NCBI GenBank assembly: GCA_900543845.1
Contig: UQTD01000011.1
Location: 1-34,950 of the forward strand
Reading direction: 5' to 3'
DNA length: 34,950 bases
DNA from: an uncultured Collinsella sp.
GTDB taxonomy: Bacteria > Actinomycetota > Coriobacteriia > Coriobacteriales > Coriobacteriaceae
The notes beneath the pieces were generated by a model. It was not told the origin of the DNA. It was given only the letters and a program-made list of their open reading frames with translations, and did not search any database. The position numbers and the translations under genes are program-made. Positions 6,646-14,740 of this stretch are shown here, one piece after another (positions within the stretch are counted from its first letter, which is position 1; every line of letters starts with the position of its first letter).

Positions 6646-7717
6646 TGAGTATGTGATCCCGGAGCACTACGAGGATCTCACTCCTGCTCCGCAGCTCGAC
6701 CAGAAGACCCTCAACAAGATGGCTTGGCGCTCCTGCTTCCTGCAGGCCTCGTTCAACTACGAGCGTATGCAGGCCGCTGGCTGGCTCTACTCCATCATCC
6801 CCGGTCTGGAGAAGATCCACACCAACAAGAACGACCTCGCGGCTTCCATGAGCCACAACCTGGAGTTCTTCAACACCCACCCGTTCCTTGTCACCTTTGT
6901 TATGGGCATCGTGCTTTCGCTCGAGCAGAACAAGGTTGACATCCCCACGATCCGCGCCGTCCGCGTCGCCGCAATGGGCCCGCTCGGTGGTATCGGTGAC
7001 GCTCTGTTCTGGCTGACGCTCGTGCCTATCACGGCCGGCATCACCTCCAACATGGCCATCAACGGCAACGCCGCTGCACCGATCATCTTCCTGGTGATCT
7101 TCAACGTCGTCCAGTTCGCTCTGCGTTTCTGGCTCATGAACTGGTCCTACAAGCTTGGCACCAGCGCTATTGACGCTCTGACCGCCAACATGCAGGCCTT
7201 CACGCGTGCCGCTTCCATCATGGGCGTCTTCGTCGTCGGTTGCCTGGTCGTCACCATGGGTGGCACCCAGATCAACCTCCAGATCCCCAACGGCACCACC
7301 CGTGGCCTCTCCGCTACTACCGTGATCGTCTCCGAGAAGGAGGCCGAGAACTTCACCGGTATGGAGGGCATCGATACCGAGACCGCTGAGGCCGGTACCA
7401 TCGCCATGACCGATGAGGACGGCAACGCCCTCACCGCTTCCGATGCCGACGGCAACGCTGTCGAGTGCGGCGTCACCGATCTGGGCAACGGCATGGAGTC
7501 CGTGACTTACGGCACTGTTACCGAGGATCCGGTCAACTTCTCTGTTGCCGACACCCTCAACACCATCGTCCCGAAGCTCGTCCCGCTTATGCTTACGCTG
7601 CTGCTTTACTACATGTTCGCTAAGCACAGCTGGACCCCGACCAAGGGCATTCTCCTGCTCTTCGTCCTGGGCATCCTGGGCGCTGGCCCGCTTGGTCTCT
7701 GGCCGAGCATCTGGTAA
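6635..7717 (+). CDS. PTS mannose/fructose/sorbose-family EIID membrane component with an unusual insertion
   Basis: A protein of 360 residues. The N-terminal half is a typical EIID: MAWRSCFLQASFNYERMQAAGWLYSIIPGL, HNLEFFNTHPFLVTFVMGIVLSLEQ, then RVAAMGPLGGIGDALFWLTLVPI. Membrane helices lie around 122-140, 148-167, 190-208 and in the last 60 residues. The start at 6635 is set by GGAGGT about 10 bases upstream; longer in-frame extensions lie inside EIIC. Family members are usually about 270-300 residues long. The excess is one acidic, Thr/Gly-rich segment at about 225-300 (EKEAENFTGMEGIDTETAEA, then TDEDGNALTASDADGNAVE) between the last helices, probably extracytoplasmic. It is the last gene of the operon, followed by a strong terminator. 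Confidence 0.92.
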   Translation: MASNEYVIPEHYEDLTPAPQLDQKTLNKMAWRSCFLQASFNYERMQAAGWLYSIIPGLEKIHTNKNDLAASMSHNLEFFNTHPFLVTFVMGIVLSLEQNKVDIPTIRAVRVAAMGPLGGIGDALFWLTLVPITAGITSNMAINGNAAAPIIFLVIFNVVQFALRFWLMNWSYKLGTSAIDALTANMQAFTRAASIMGVFVVGCLVVTMGGTQINLQIPNGTTRGLSATTVIVSEKEAENFTGMEGIDTETAEAGTIAMTDEDGNALTASDADGNAVECGVTDLGNGMESVTYGTVTEDPVNFSVADTLNTIVPKLVPLMLTLLLYYMFAKHSWTPTKGILLLFVLGILGAGPLGLWPSIW

Positions 7718-7783
7718 GGCTCTAGCTTGAGGGGTGTGTCCCTACGCGGCTCACACCCCGACCCCTTAAGCCATGTGTATGTT

Positions 7784-7822
7784 AAAAGCCGCGTGCTCGA
7801 AAGAGCGCGCGGCTTTTGTTTT
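7784..7822 (+). terminator. Rho-independent terminator of the mannose-family PTS operon
   Basis: Stem AAAAGCCGCG / CGCGGCTTTT with an inner GCTC-GAAA-GAGC hairpin, followed by TTTTGTTTTC. It is 67 bases after the EIID stop. Confidence 0.88.
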
Positions 7823-7902
7823 CTTAATGATTCGGGTGTGGCAGACAGATAATGCATAACACCCTAGGTAGTTAGCCGAAATCGAGCAAAAGGGAGGATA
7901 GG

Positions 7903-8634
7903 ATGGCGATCGGAGCGCGTAAGCAACCGCTGTACGATCAGCTGGTCGATATTCTGACCGAAAAGATTGACCATGAATATCGCGCCGGTGACATGATTCC
8001 TTCCGAGCGCGAACTTTCGGAGCGCTATGGTCTCTCGCGCACTACGGTACGCCTGGCTCTGCAGGAACTGGAGCGTTTAGGACTGGTGGTTCGGCAGCAC
8101 GGTCGCGGTACCTTTGTTACCGACCGTTCGGCAAAGGCAACCAATCTTATGCAGTCCTACAGCTTTACCGAGCAGATGCGCGCGATGGGTCGCGACCCCG
8201 AGACCACGATTCTCGATTTTTGCGAGATGGAGGCCGATAAGAATCTGGCTGAGCATATGGGATTGCGTATCGGTGATCGCATTTTTAAGCTCAAGCGTCT
8301 TCGTTCTGCCGACAACATGCCCATGATGGTCGAACGCAGCTATCTACCGGTTCGTCAATTTCTATCCCTAAAGCGACCGCTGCTAGAGCGTAAGCCGCTT
8401 TACGATGTGATTGAGCAAGACTTTCAGCAAAAGATACGCGTGGCCGAAGAGGAGTTCTATGCGAGCATAGCCCGTCCCACCGATGCTCACCTTTTGGGAA
8501 TTGTCGAGGGCTCGCCTGTGCTCGATTTGGTCAGGACTACGTATAACGAGTCAAACGAGGTAGTGGAGTACACACTCTCGGTTGCTCGTGCCGATCAGTT
8601 TAAATACAAGGTCTACCACCAGCGTAGCAACTAG
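7903..8634 (+). CDS. GntR-family (HutC/UTRA) transcriptional regulator, probable amino-sugar repressor
   Basis: A 243-residue cytoplasmic regulator. Residues ~9-75 are a winged HTH: PLYDQLVDILTEKIDHEYRAGDMIPSERELSERYGLSRTTVRLALQELERLGLVVRQHGRGTFV. Residues ~85-240 form a UTRA ligand domain (SYSFTEQMRAMGRDPETTIL, IFKLKRLRSADNMPMMVERSYLP, VLDLVRTTYNESNEVVEYTLSVARADQFKYKV). This is the NagR/DasR/AgaR2 type, which commonly senses phosphorylated amino sugars. AGGGAGG lies upstream of the ATG. The gene sits between the PTS operon and agaS, and the same 12-bp TGGTTACTACCA occurs before both, so control of both by this protein is likely. The effector is not shown by the sequence. Confidence 0.92.
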   Translation: MAIGARKQPLYDQLVDILTEKIDHEYRAGDMIPSERELSERYGLSRTTVRLALQELERLGLVVRQHGRGTFVTDRSAKATNLMQSYSFTEQMRAMGRDPETTILDFCEMEADKNLAEHMGLRIGDRIFKLKRLRSADNMPMMVERSYLPVRQFLSLKRPLLERKPLYDVIEQDFQQKIRVAEEEFYASIARPTDAHLLGIVEGSPVLDLVRTTYNESNEVVEYTLSVARADQFKYKVYHQRSN

Positions 8635-8673
8635 TGCTCGCATCGTTTCCATATGGTGATTCTTTGCATTTAA

Positions 8674-8709
8674 CTGGTTACTACCAGATAACCAACCGAA
8701 GTGTATAAT
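8674..8709 (+). promoter_or_regulatory. agaS promoter with GntR-type operator
   Basis: CTGGTTACTACCAG (8674-8687) contains the same 12-mer as the site before the PTS operon. A consensus -10 TATAAT sits at 8704-8709, so the operator covers the -35 region, the position expected for repression. No consensus -35 is visible. Confidence 0.72.
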
Positions 8710-8748
8710 TGCACGTCAGAGGATTACTTCTAGAGAGAGGTATTAGAA

Positions 8749-9915
8749 ATGTTCGAGAAGAGTGTCGAGGAGCTCACCGAGCTCGGCGCCCAGATCACCA
8801 CGGCCGAGATTGCTCAGCAGCCCGAGCTTTGGCGCGATACGCTCAACATCTATCGCGAGAACAAGGAGACCATCGAGGCCTTCCTGGCCGAGGCTCGCGC
8901 TATGGGCGAGGGTCGTCTGTCCGTTGTCTTCACCGGTGCCGGTACGTCCGACTACGTTGGCGATACCTGCGCCCCGTACCTGCGTCACGCTGGCAACACT
9001 GATCTCTACGACTTTAAGCCCATCGCCACGACCGACATCGTGAGCGCCCCGCGCGACTTCCTGCGCGCCGAGGATCCCACGCTCGTGGTTTCCTTTGCCC
9101 GCTCTGGCAACAGCCCCGAGAGCCTTGCCGCCGTTGCCGTTGCCAAGGAGCTCGTCCACAACGTCAAGTTCCTCAACATCACCTGCGCTCCCGAGGGCAA
9201 GCTTGCCGTCGAGTCTGCCGATGATCCCAATGCGCTGACGCTGCTCATTCCGCGCGCCAACGACAAGGGCTTCGCCATGACCGGTTCTTATTCCTGCATG
9301 ACCCTGCTCTCCACCCTTATTTTCGACACTGCCTCTGACGAGCAGAAGGCCGAGTGGGTCGAGACGATTGCCAAGATGGGCGAGGAGGTCATCTCCCGTG
9401 AGCCTGAGATCGCCGATTACCTGGCTGGCGATTTCAACCGCGTGACCTACTTGGGTTCTGGCTCCTTCGGTGGCCTTGCTCAGGAGAGCCAGCTCAAGAT
9501 CCTCGAGCTCGCTCACGGTCTGGTCGCTACTTCCTACGACACCTCCATGGGCTATCGTCACGGACCTAAGTCCTTCGTCGACGATAAGACGCTCGTCTTC
9601 GTGTTCGTCAACAACGACGCCTACACCCGTCAGTACGACATCGACATCCTCAACGAGATCGGTGGCGACGAGATCGCTCAGCACACCATCGCCGTTCAGC
9701 AGGAAGGTGCCACCGTCTATGAGGGTGAGTCCTTCACCTTTAAGGGCTACGAGGCGCTTCCCGAGGGCTACCTTGCCTTGCCGTTCGTGATGTTTGCCCA
9801 GGCTATCAGCCTGCTCAACTCCGTGCGCGTGGGCAACACGCCCGATACGCCGAGCCCCACCGGCACGGTCAACCGCGTGGTTAAGGGCGTGACGATTCAC
9901 CCCTTCACCGCTTAA
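8749..9915 (+). CDS. agaS: AgaS-type SIS-domain sugar-phosphate isomerase/deaminase
   Basis: A cytosolic protein of 388 residues, the normal AgaS length. Two SIS domains are visible: the first around residues 45-185 (LSVVFTGAGTSDYVGDTCAPYL, ending near TLVVSFARSGNSPESLAAVAVAKEL), the second around 215-350 (RVTYLGSGSFGGLAQESQLKILEL, then DTSMGYRHGPKSFVDDKTLV). GTSDYVG, SRSGNSPES-like and YRHGPKS motifs match AgaS, which deaminates and isomerises galactosamine-6-phosphate to tagatose-6-phosphate. GlmS-type glutaminase domains are absent. GAGAGG precedes the ATG. It is followed by its own terminator and then nagA, and preceded by a promoter with a candidate GntR operator. Confidence 0.9.
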   Translation: MFEKSVEELTELGAQITTAEIAQQPELWRDTLNIYRENKETIEAFLAEARAMGEGRLSVVFTGAGTSDYVGDTCAPYLRHAGNTDLYDFKPIATTDIVSAPRDFLRAEDPTLVVSFARSGNSPESLAAVAVAKELVHNVKFLNITCAPEGKLAVESADDPNALTLLIPRANDKGFAMTGSYSCMTLLSTLIFDTASDEQKAEWVETIAKMGEEVISREPEIADYLAGDFNRVTYLGSGSFGGLAQESQLKILELAHGLVATSYDTSMGYRHGPKSFVDDKTLVFVFVNNDAYTRQYDIDILNEIGGDEIAQHTIAVQQEGATVYEGESFTFKGYEALPEGYLALPFVMFAQAISLLNSVRVGNTPDTPSPTGTVNRVVKGVTIHPFTA

Positions 9916-9933
9916 TCGCGTCCCCCTGTAAGG

Positions 9934-9975
9934 GCGCCCGTCCGCTCATAACGGCGGGCGGGCGCTTTTTGTTTT
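9934..9975 (+). terminator. Rho-independent terminator after agaS
   Basis: GC-rich stem GCGCCCGTCCGC / GCGGGCGGGCGC (one G-T pair), then TTTTTGTTTT. It implies that nagA is at least partly transcribed from a separate promoter in the 60 bases that follow. Confidence 0.85.
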
Positions 9976-10032
9976 ACGTGAGCTGGGTATAAGCATCACC
10001 ACAGTCAACTGCTTTAGAAGCGAGGAGTGCAT

Positions 10033-11202
10033 ATGAGCACGTACGCAATTAAGGCTGACAAGTTCTTCTTGCCGGCAGGCCCGCAACTGGGCGGCTATCT
10101 TATGGTCGAGGATGGCGTTTTTGGCGCCTGGCAGGCCGACGAGCCCTCTTGCGAGATTAAGGACTACACGGGATCGTGGATCGCACCGGGTATGGTCGAT
10201 ACTCACATCCATGGCTTCTACAACCACTCAACTACCGATAACGATCCCGAGGGCATCGATATCAGCTCAACCGAGCTCGCCCGTCGCGGTACCACCAGCT
10301 GGCTGCCCACGACGTTCACCGATGGCGTCGAGCAGATCAAGGATGCCTGCGCCGCCATCGCCCAGGCTGACGAGGGCCGCGGCCCCGACTTCTGCGGTGC
10401 TCGCATTCAGGGCATCTACCTGGAGGGCCCCTTCTTTACCATGAAGCACGTGGGCGCGCAGAACCCCGCTTACCTGATTGACCCCTCCGAGGAGGTTTTC
10501 GACCAGTGGCAGGAGGCTGCGGGCGGTCGCATCGTTAAGAGCGCCATGGCCGCCGAGCGCGACGGTGCCGCTGCTTATGCGGCTGCTCTGAACGCCAAGG
10601 GCGTGGTGACCAGCATCGGTCACTCCGACGCCACCTACGATGAGTGCATCGCCGCTATCAATGCCGGTGCCAGCTGCTTTACGCATACCTATAACGGCCA
10701 GCGCGGTCTGCATCACCGTGAGCCCGGTGTCGTGGGTGCTGCCATGTCCACGCCCGAGACCTACGCCGAGATCATCTGTGACGGCAAGCACGTAAACCCT
10801 GCCGCCATCAAGGCACTGCTGCAGGCAAAGGGCTGGCAGCACACGGTGCTCATCACCGACTGCCTGGGCTGCGGCGGCATGCCCGAGGGCAGCTACACCA
10901 GTGGTGGCATGGACGTCATCATGAAGGACAACCTGTGCTGGCTCGCCGACGGCAAAAGCATTGCCGGCTCGGTGCTCACGCTTGCCCAGGGCGTCAAGAA
11001 CATTGTCGATTGGGGCATCGCCAGCGCTGATATCGCCATTCGCATGGCAACCGAGGTGCCGGCTCGCTCTGCGCACATCGAGGATAAGTGCGGCAGCATC
11101 ATGCCGGGTCGCGACGCCGACTTTGTCGTGTTCGACCATGAGCTCACCCTCGTCGAGACGTATGTTGGCGGCCAGAGCGTCGGCAACGCCTTTACCGATT
11201 AA
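10033..11202 (+). CDS. nagA: N-acetylhexosamine-6-phosphate deacetylase (NagA/AgaA family)
   Basis: This 389-residue amidohydrolase removes acetate from GlcNAc-6-P or GalNAc-6-P. Metal and catalytic motifs are in order: HIHG at 58-61, YLEGPFF with the metal Glu, SIGHSDATYDECI with the first downstream His, FTHTYNGQRGLHHREPG with the second His, DGKHVNP, and TDCLGCGG with the catalytic Asp. The C-terminal beta domain ends GSIMPGRDADFVVFDHELTLVETYVGG. I chose the ATG at 10033 because GAGGAG lies 7 bases upstream; a GTG at 10027 is inside that site. Beside agaS and lacC the substrate is more likely GalNAc-6-P (AgaA role), but the family assignment alone does not decide this. A degenerate copy of its 3' end lies at 13932-14060. 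Confidence 0.92.
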   Translation: MSTYAIKADKFFLPAGPQLGGYLMVEDGVFGAWQADEPSCEIKDYTGSWIAPGMVDTHIHGFYNHSTTDNDPEGIDISSTELARRGTTSWLPTTFTDGVEQIKDACAAIAQADEGRGPDFCGARIQGIYLEGPFFTMKHVGAQNPAYLIDPSEEVFDQWQEAAGGRIVKSAMAAERDGAAAYAAALNAKGVVTSIGHSDATYDECIAAINAGASCFTHTYNGQRGLHHREPGVVGAAMSTPETYAEIICDGKHVNPAAIKALLQAKGWQHTVLITDCLGCGGMPEGSYTSGGMDVIMKDNLCWLADGKSIAGSVLTLAQGVKNIVDWGIASADIAIRMATEVPARSAHIEDKCGSIMPGRDADFVVFDHELTLVETYVGGQSVGNAFTD

Positions 11203-11206
11203 CGAT

Positions 11207-11246
11207 AGAAAAAGACGGCGGGCCCGAATCTGCTCGGACCCGCCGT
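11207..11246 (-). terminator. Terminator for the flavodoxin gene (minus strand)
   Basis: Stem ACGGCGGGCCCGA / TCGGACCCGCCGT (one mismatch) is followed on the minus strand by CTTTTTC. It may also weakly terminate nagA on the plus strand, where there is no T-tract. Confidence 0.8.
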
Positions 11247-11277
11247 ATGGGTTAAACGCTCAAAAGCACCTTAACAG

Positions 11278-11862
11278 TTACAGCTTGTTAACGATCTTCT
11301 TTGCCGTGCGCTTGACGCCGGCCACAAGACCCCCCGCGGGATGCTCCTTTTCGTATGCTAGACGCTTCTCGCGCTTGGCGTACTCTTCGACGATGATGTC
11401 GCCATACTCGTCTTCGATCTTGTCGAAGAAGTCGACGGCGCCCTTAATTTCCTCAGCGGTCGGGTGTCCCTTCTGGACGCCGCCGGTGAGTTTGAACGGC
11501 CCCCACGTATCAAAGCCGGGACAGCCGTAGACGCCCATAAAGATGGCCTGCCTCATGCGGCAGATGCCATCGATATCCTTGCCGTACCACTTGTTTTTGC
11601 CACCGTAGGTCATAAGGCCAAACACCTTGTCCTGCGGCTGCAGCACGTTCGTGAGCACGCGTGCCATGTCCTTGTCGATCTCGGAGTAATAGATGCCCGT
11701 GGCGACACCGATCAGATGGTATTCGTGCAGGTCGGGGTACTCGTTTTTACCGAGTGACTTCACGTCGAGGGTATCGATCTCGGGGTGTGCCTCGATGATG
11801 GCGTCCACGAGCTTTTTCGTATTGCCGTGATGGCGCGAGGCGTAGAGGATGATGGTTCGCAT
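11278..11862 (-). CDS. Flavodoxin family protein
   Basis: A 194-residue cytosolic flavoprotein. The FMN phosphate loop is visible near the start: MRTIILYASRHHGNTKKLVDAI. LIGVATGIYYSEIDKDMARVL and KVFGLMTYGGKNKWYGKDIDGI follow the flavodoxin beta-alpha order. Gly-Cys-Pro-Gly in VYGCPGFDTWGPF is an extra cysteine motif often seen in longer flavodoxin-like proteins. A basic C-terminal tail ends VAGVKRTAKKIVNKL. I chose the ATG at 11862 because GAAAGG precedes it and the family begins here; upstream extension has no ribosome site. It is oriented against the surrounding amino-sugar genes and is not obviously part of their pathway. Partner and electron donor are unknown. Confidence 0.88.
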   Translation of the reverse strand: MRTIILYASRHHGNTKKLVDAIIEAHPEIDTLDVKSLGKNEYPDLHEYHLIGVATGIYYSEIDKDMARVLTNVLQPQDKVFGLMTYGGKNKWYGKDIDGICRMRQAIFMGVYGCPGFDTWGPFKLTGGVQKGHPTAEEIKGAVDFFDKIEDEYGDIIVEEYAKREKRLAYEKEHPAGGLVAGVKRTAKKIVNKL

Positions 11863-12018
11863 AAGAAGGCCTTTCAGCTGTAATTGCATCAATGTCTGTA
11901 TGGTACCCCGTTACATGGCTGGGATACCGGACGCATCGATGAACGTGCGGGTTTGTCCTTTGGTTAGGGCCGAGACGGGTACTTGCGAGCAAAAAGCAGT
12001 TGTTCGAAAGGATGGGCA

Positions 12019-12900
12019 ATGGAATACGCTCTCTCCAACGATTCGATTTCTATTAAGGTGTCCACGGCTGGTGGTTCGTTTACTTCGATTGAGGCTGGAG
12101 GTCGCGAGTACTTGTGGCAGGGCGATCCCGCCGTGTGGTCCGGCCAGGCACCGATTTGCTTCCCGATTTGCGGAGGCCTGCGCGACAACAGCGCCATGAC
12201 GTTTGCCGGGCATCATGTAAAGCTCGCTCGCCATGGGTTTGCGCGCAAACAGGAGTGGAAGCTGCTGAGCCAGAGCGAGAACGAGCTGGCGATGTGCCTG
12301 GCTTCGGAGGATAACGCCGCGCTGCTGAGCGATTATCCGTACCCGTTTAAGCTTGTCGCTCGTTATACGCTTGAGGGGAATGCCGTTCGCGTCTCCTATG
12401 AGGTGACCAACGAGGGGACTGAGGACATGCCGTTCTTTATCGGCGGTCATCCCGGCTTTAGGTGTCCGCTCGATGAGGGCGAGGCCTATACGGACTACGA
12501 GTTGCGCTTTGAGAAAGACGAGGCTGCGGAGCTCTGCACCGCCGTTCCCTCGACTGGATTGATTGACGTGGCAAACCGCTCCAAGAACCCCATGGTGGGA
12601 AAGACGCTGCCCCTGTCGCACGAGCTCTTCGATTTTGCGGAGACCATCTTTGACGTGCTCGAGAGCCGTCAGGTCACGCTTTCCAAAAAGGGCGAGGACA
12701 AGGGCGTCCGCCTGAGCTTTGAGGGCTTCCCATATCTCATTGTGTGGAGCAAGCCCGAGGGCGATTTTGTGGCGGTTGAGCCTTGGGGCGGTCTTTCGAC
12801 CTGCTCCGATGAGGACGACGTGCTTGAGCATAAGCGCGGCTGCCTTGTCGCCAAGCCCAAGGAGACCGTCGTTCGCTCGTTCACGATTGAGATTCTGTAA
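12019..12900 (+). CDS. Aldose 1-epimerase family protein, LacX-like
   Basis: A cytosolic protein of 293 residues with the galactose-mutarotase beta-sandwich fold. Recognisable blocks are GGSFTSIEAGGREYLWQGDP, PICFPICGGLRDN, KLARHGFARKQEW (the family's His), MPFFIGGHPGFRCPL (second catalytic His region) and LIVWSKPEGDFVAVEPWGGLS (with the catalytic Glu expected here). This matches the LacX-like branch often found beside lac and aga genes, rather than classic GalM. AAAGGATGGGCA precedes the ATG at 12019; the reading frame continues upstream without a better start. It is 59 bases before lacC and probably in its operon. The exact sugar (perhaps a sugar phosphate) is unknown. A second, classic GalM is encoded at 15775-16827. 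Confidence 0.88.
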   Translation: MEYALSNDSISIKVSTAGGSFTSIEAGGREYLWQGDPAVWSGQAPICFPICGGLRDNSAMTFAGHHVKLARHGFARKQEWKLLSQSENELAMCLASEDNAALLSDYPYPFKLVARYTLEGNAVRVSYEVTNEGTEDMPFFIGGHPGFRCPLDEGEAYTDYELRFEKDEAAELCTAVPSTGLIDVANRSKNPMVGKTLPLSHELFDFAETIFDVLESRQVTLSKKGEDKGVRLSFEGFPYLIVWSKPEGDFVAVEPWGGLSTCSDEDDVLEHKRGCLVAKPKETVVRSFTIEIL

Positions 12901-12959
12901 TTCCGTTTTGTCGACTCGTATCGCGAGGCACAAGGAGCCTGCGAGATAAGGAGCTAAAA

Positions 12960-13895
12960 ATGATCCTCACCGTTACGATGAACCCGTCTGTCGATACGCG
13001 CTATCAGCTCGATGAGCTCATTATCGACGACGTCAACCGTGTGACGCCCGAAAAGACCGCCGGCGGCAAGGGCCTCAACGTGGCCCGCGTGCTGGGTCAG
13101 CTGGGCGACGACGTTGTGGCAACCGGTCTGCTCGGCGGCCACATGGGCGCCTACATGGCTGAGCTCATGGACGCCAACGGTATTAACAACGACTTTGTGC
13201 CCATCAAGGGCGAGACTCGAATTTGCCTCAACATTCTCCACGCCGGCAACCAGACCGAGCTGCTCGAGAGCGGCCCGACAATTGCCCCCGAGGAGCTCGA
13301 TGCCTTTACCGCCAAGTTTACCGAGCTTGCAGGTAAGGCCGACGTCGTCACCATCTCGGGTTCGCTGCCCCGCGGCGTCGAGGCGGACTACTACGCCAAG
13401 ATCACGGGCATTGCCGAGAACGCCGGAGCCAAGGTGCTGCTCGATACCTCGGGTGCCTCGCTCGAGGCTGCGCTCAAGTCCGAGGTTAAGCCCGAGCTGG
13501 TCAAGCCTAACCTGACCGAGATCAACGGCCTTCTGGGCACGAGCTTTACCACCGACGATGTGGACGAGCTCCGCGCCGCGCTCGCTTCTGACGCCCGCTT
13601 CTCCGATATCCCCTGGGTCGTCGTGTCCATGGGCGCTGCCGGCTCCGTTGGCTTCCACAATGGCCGTGCGTTCCGCGCAAAGACGCCCGATATCCCTGCC
13701 GTTAACGCAACGGGCTCTGGTGACTCCACTATCGCAGGCTTCGCGCATGCCATCGCTGCTGGCGCAGACGACGAGACGGTGCTGCGTACCGCCAACACCT
13801 GCGGCAAGCTCAATGCCATGGATCCCATGACTGGTCATCTGGTCATGGACCGTTGGGACGAGGTCTACAACGGCGTTGTCGTGACCGAGCTGTAA
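12960..13895 (+). CDS. lacC: PfkB-family tagatose-6-phosphate kinase / 1-phosphofructokinase type
   Basis: A cytosolic sugar-phosphate kinase of 311 residues. MILTVTMNPSVDTRYQLDEL at the start and TAGGKGLNVARVLGQLG (about 37-53) are the LacC/FruK substrate signature. TISGSLPRGV and VKPNLTEINGLLG follow, and the C-terminal ATP/anion-hole motif NATGSGDSTIAGFAHAI contains the catalytic Asp of the GxGD motif. Context (agaS, nagA, LacX-like and the lac modules) favours tagatose-6-phosphate to tagatose-1,6-bisphosphate over fructose-1-phosphate phosphorylation; no fruA-type PTS is present. AAGGAG precedes the ATG. No LacD/GatY-type aldolase is encoded in the window, so the pathway must be completed elsewhere. 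Confidence 0.88.
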   Translation: MILTVTMNPSVDTRYQLDELIIDDVNRVTPEKTAGGKGLNVARVLGQLGDDVVATGLLGGHMGAYMAELMDANGINNDFVPIKGETRICLNILHAGNQTELLESGPTIAPEELDAFTAKFTELAGKADVVTISGSLPRGVEADYYAKITGIAENAGAKVLLDTSGASLEAALKSEVKPELVKPNLTEINGLLGTSFTTDDVDELRAALASDARFSDIPWVVVSMGAAGSVGFHNGRAFRAKTPDIPAVNATGSGDSTIAGFAHAIAAGADDETVLRTANTCGKLNAMDPMTGHLVMDRWDEVYNGVVVTEL

Positions 13896-13931
13896 GGGCT
13901 TGGGCGTCGGCCCTGGCATCGATTGCTAGCT

Positions 13932-14060
13932 CATGTCGACGACAAGTGCGATAGCATTATGTCGGGGCGCGACGCCGACGTTGTCGTGTTCAATCCCGAC
14001 CTTACCCTGGTCGAGACGTATGTGGGTGGCAACAGCGTCGGCAACGCGTTTGCCGAGTAG
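13932..14060 (+). pseudogene. Remnant of a second nagA (3'-terminal fragment)
   Basis: Read from 13932 to a TAG at 14058-14060, this gives 42 residues starting HVDDKCDSIMSGRDADVVVF and ending VGGNSVGNAFAE. The end of the intact NagA (10033-11202) runs parallel: HIEDKCGSIMPGRDADFVVF through VGGQSVGNAFTD. At least 30 of 42 positions match. No start codon or upstream catalytic motifs exist; the match fades within a few codons upstream of 13932. It lies 36 bases after the lacC stop and 32 bases before yhcH. It is best explained as the tail left by a deleted nagA copy or by a partial duplication. Confidence 0.85.
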
Positions 14061-14092
14061 CCGCCAAAGAAGCGATCCGAGAGGGGATTTAG

Positions 14093-14566
14093 ATGATTTA
14101 CGGTGCATTGGGCGATATCGAGGAGTACCGCGGAATGCTCAAGGGCCTCGACGTGTTGATCGACTGGCTCGAGGAGAACGACCCGGCGCAGCTCGAGGTC
14201 GGCAGCCATCCGATTCTGGGCGACAAGGTCTTTGCGAACGTCATGGCTCCCACGACGCGTCCCGAGGCAGAGGCTCACTACGAGACGCATCAGCGCTATC
14301 ACGACCTGCAGATCGACATTGAGGGTCGCGAGGCCTTTAAGGTTGCCACGGGCAGCCTGACGCTGGTCCAGGAGTTTGACGAGAAGGACGACTACGACCT
14401 GGTCGATTCAGACGCCTCGATTGCCGGCGATCTTGCCGACGACAAGTTCGCGCTGTTCGTTGCCGGCGAGCCTCACATGCCCACGCTCGAGTTCCCGGGC
14501 GATGGCGCACAGCCGGTCAAGAAGATTTGCTTTAAGCTGCTTGCAGATGCTTACTGGGAGGAGTAG
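14093..14566 (+). CDS. YhcH/YjgK/YiaL (DUF386) family protein, NanQ-like anomerase
   Basis: A 157-residue single-domain cupin-like protein. Family marks: MIYGALGDIEEYRGM at the start, ETHQRYHDLQIDIEGREAF with metal-ligand His and Asp residues around 65-80, and LFVAGEPHMPTLEF followed by VKKICFKLL near the end, where a further His and Lys of the active site lie. E. coli NanQ of this family speeds sialic-acid anomerisation; others are linked to keto-sugar or amino-sugar catabolism. GAGAGGGG precedes the ATG. It closes the amino-sugar block and is followed by a terminator. The substrate here is unknown; no sialic-acid genes are nearby, so a role in the GalNAc/tagatose route is more likely than sialate use. 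Confidence 0.88.
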   Translation: MIYGALGDIEEYRGMLKGLDVLIDWLEENDPAQLEVGSHPILGDKVFANVMAPTTRPEAEAHYETHQRYHDLQIDIEGREAFKVATGSLTLVQEFDEKDDYDLVDSDASIAGDLADDKFALFVAGEPHMPTLEFPGDGAQPVKKICFKLLADAYWEE

Positions 14567-14624
14567 CGAACTGCCTGGCTAGCTGTTCGTCTGATGGCGT
14601 GATTCCCTTGGGGGAGCGCGCTTG

Positions 14625-14675
14625 AGCCCCGCTGATCGCGGTTCCTTTGGGGATTGCGGTCGGCGGGGCTTTTTG
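14625..14675 (+). terminator. Rho-independent terminator after yhcH
   Basis: Stem AGCCCCGC / GCGGGGCT with a 30-nt loop that can pair further, followed by TTTTTGTTG. It ends the amino-sugar transcription unit. Confidence 0.8.
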
Positions 14676-14740
14676 TTGAGTAGGGGAGTTGCCGGCGGCG
14701 TTTTACTTGGGTTGGCGCATTCGCACTCCAAATCGGCAAC

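Noticed and set aside
11983..12018. N-terminal extension of the LacX-like epimerase (MRAKSSCSKGWA)
   Set aside because: No ribosome site before it; the ATG at 12019 has one and matches the family N-terminus.
12960..13895. Annotating the PfkB kinase firmly as fructose-1-phosphate kinase
   Set aside because: LacC and FruK share the same motifs; the amino-sugar and lac context favours tagatose-6-phosphate, and no fructose PTS is nearby.
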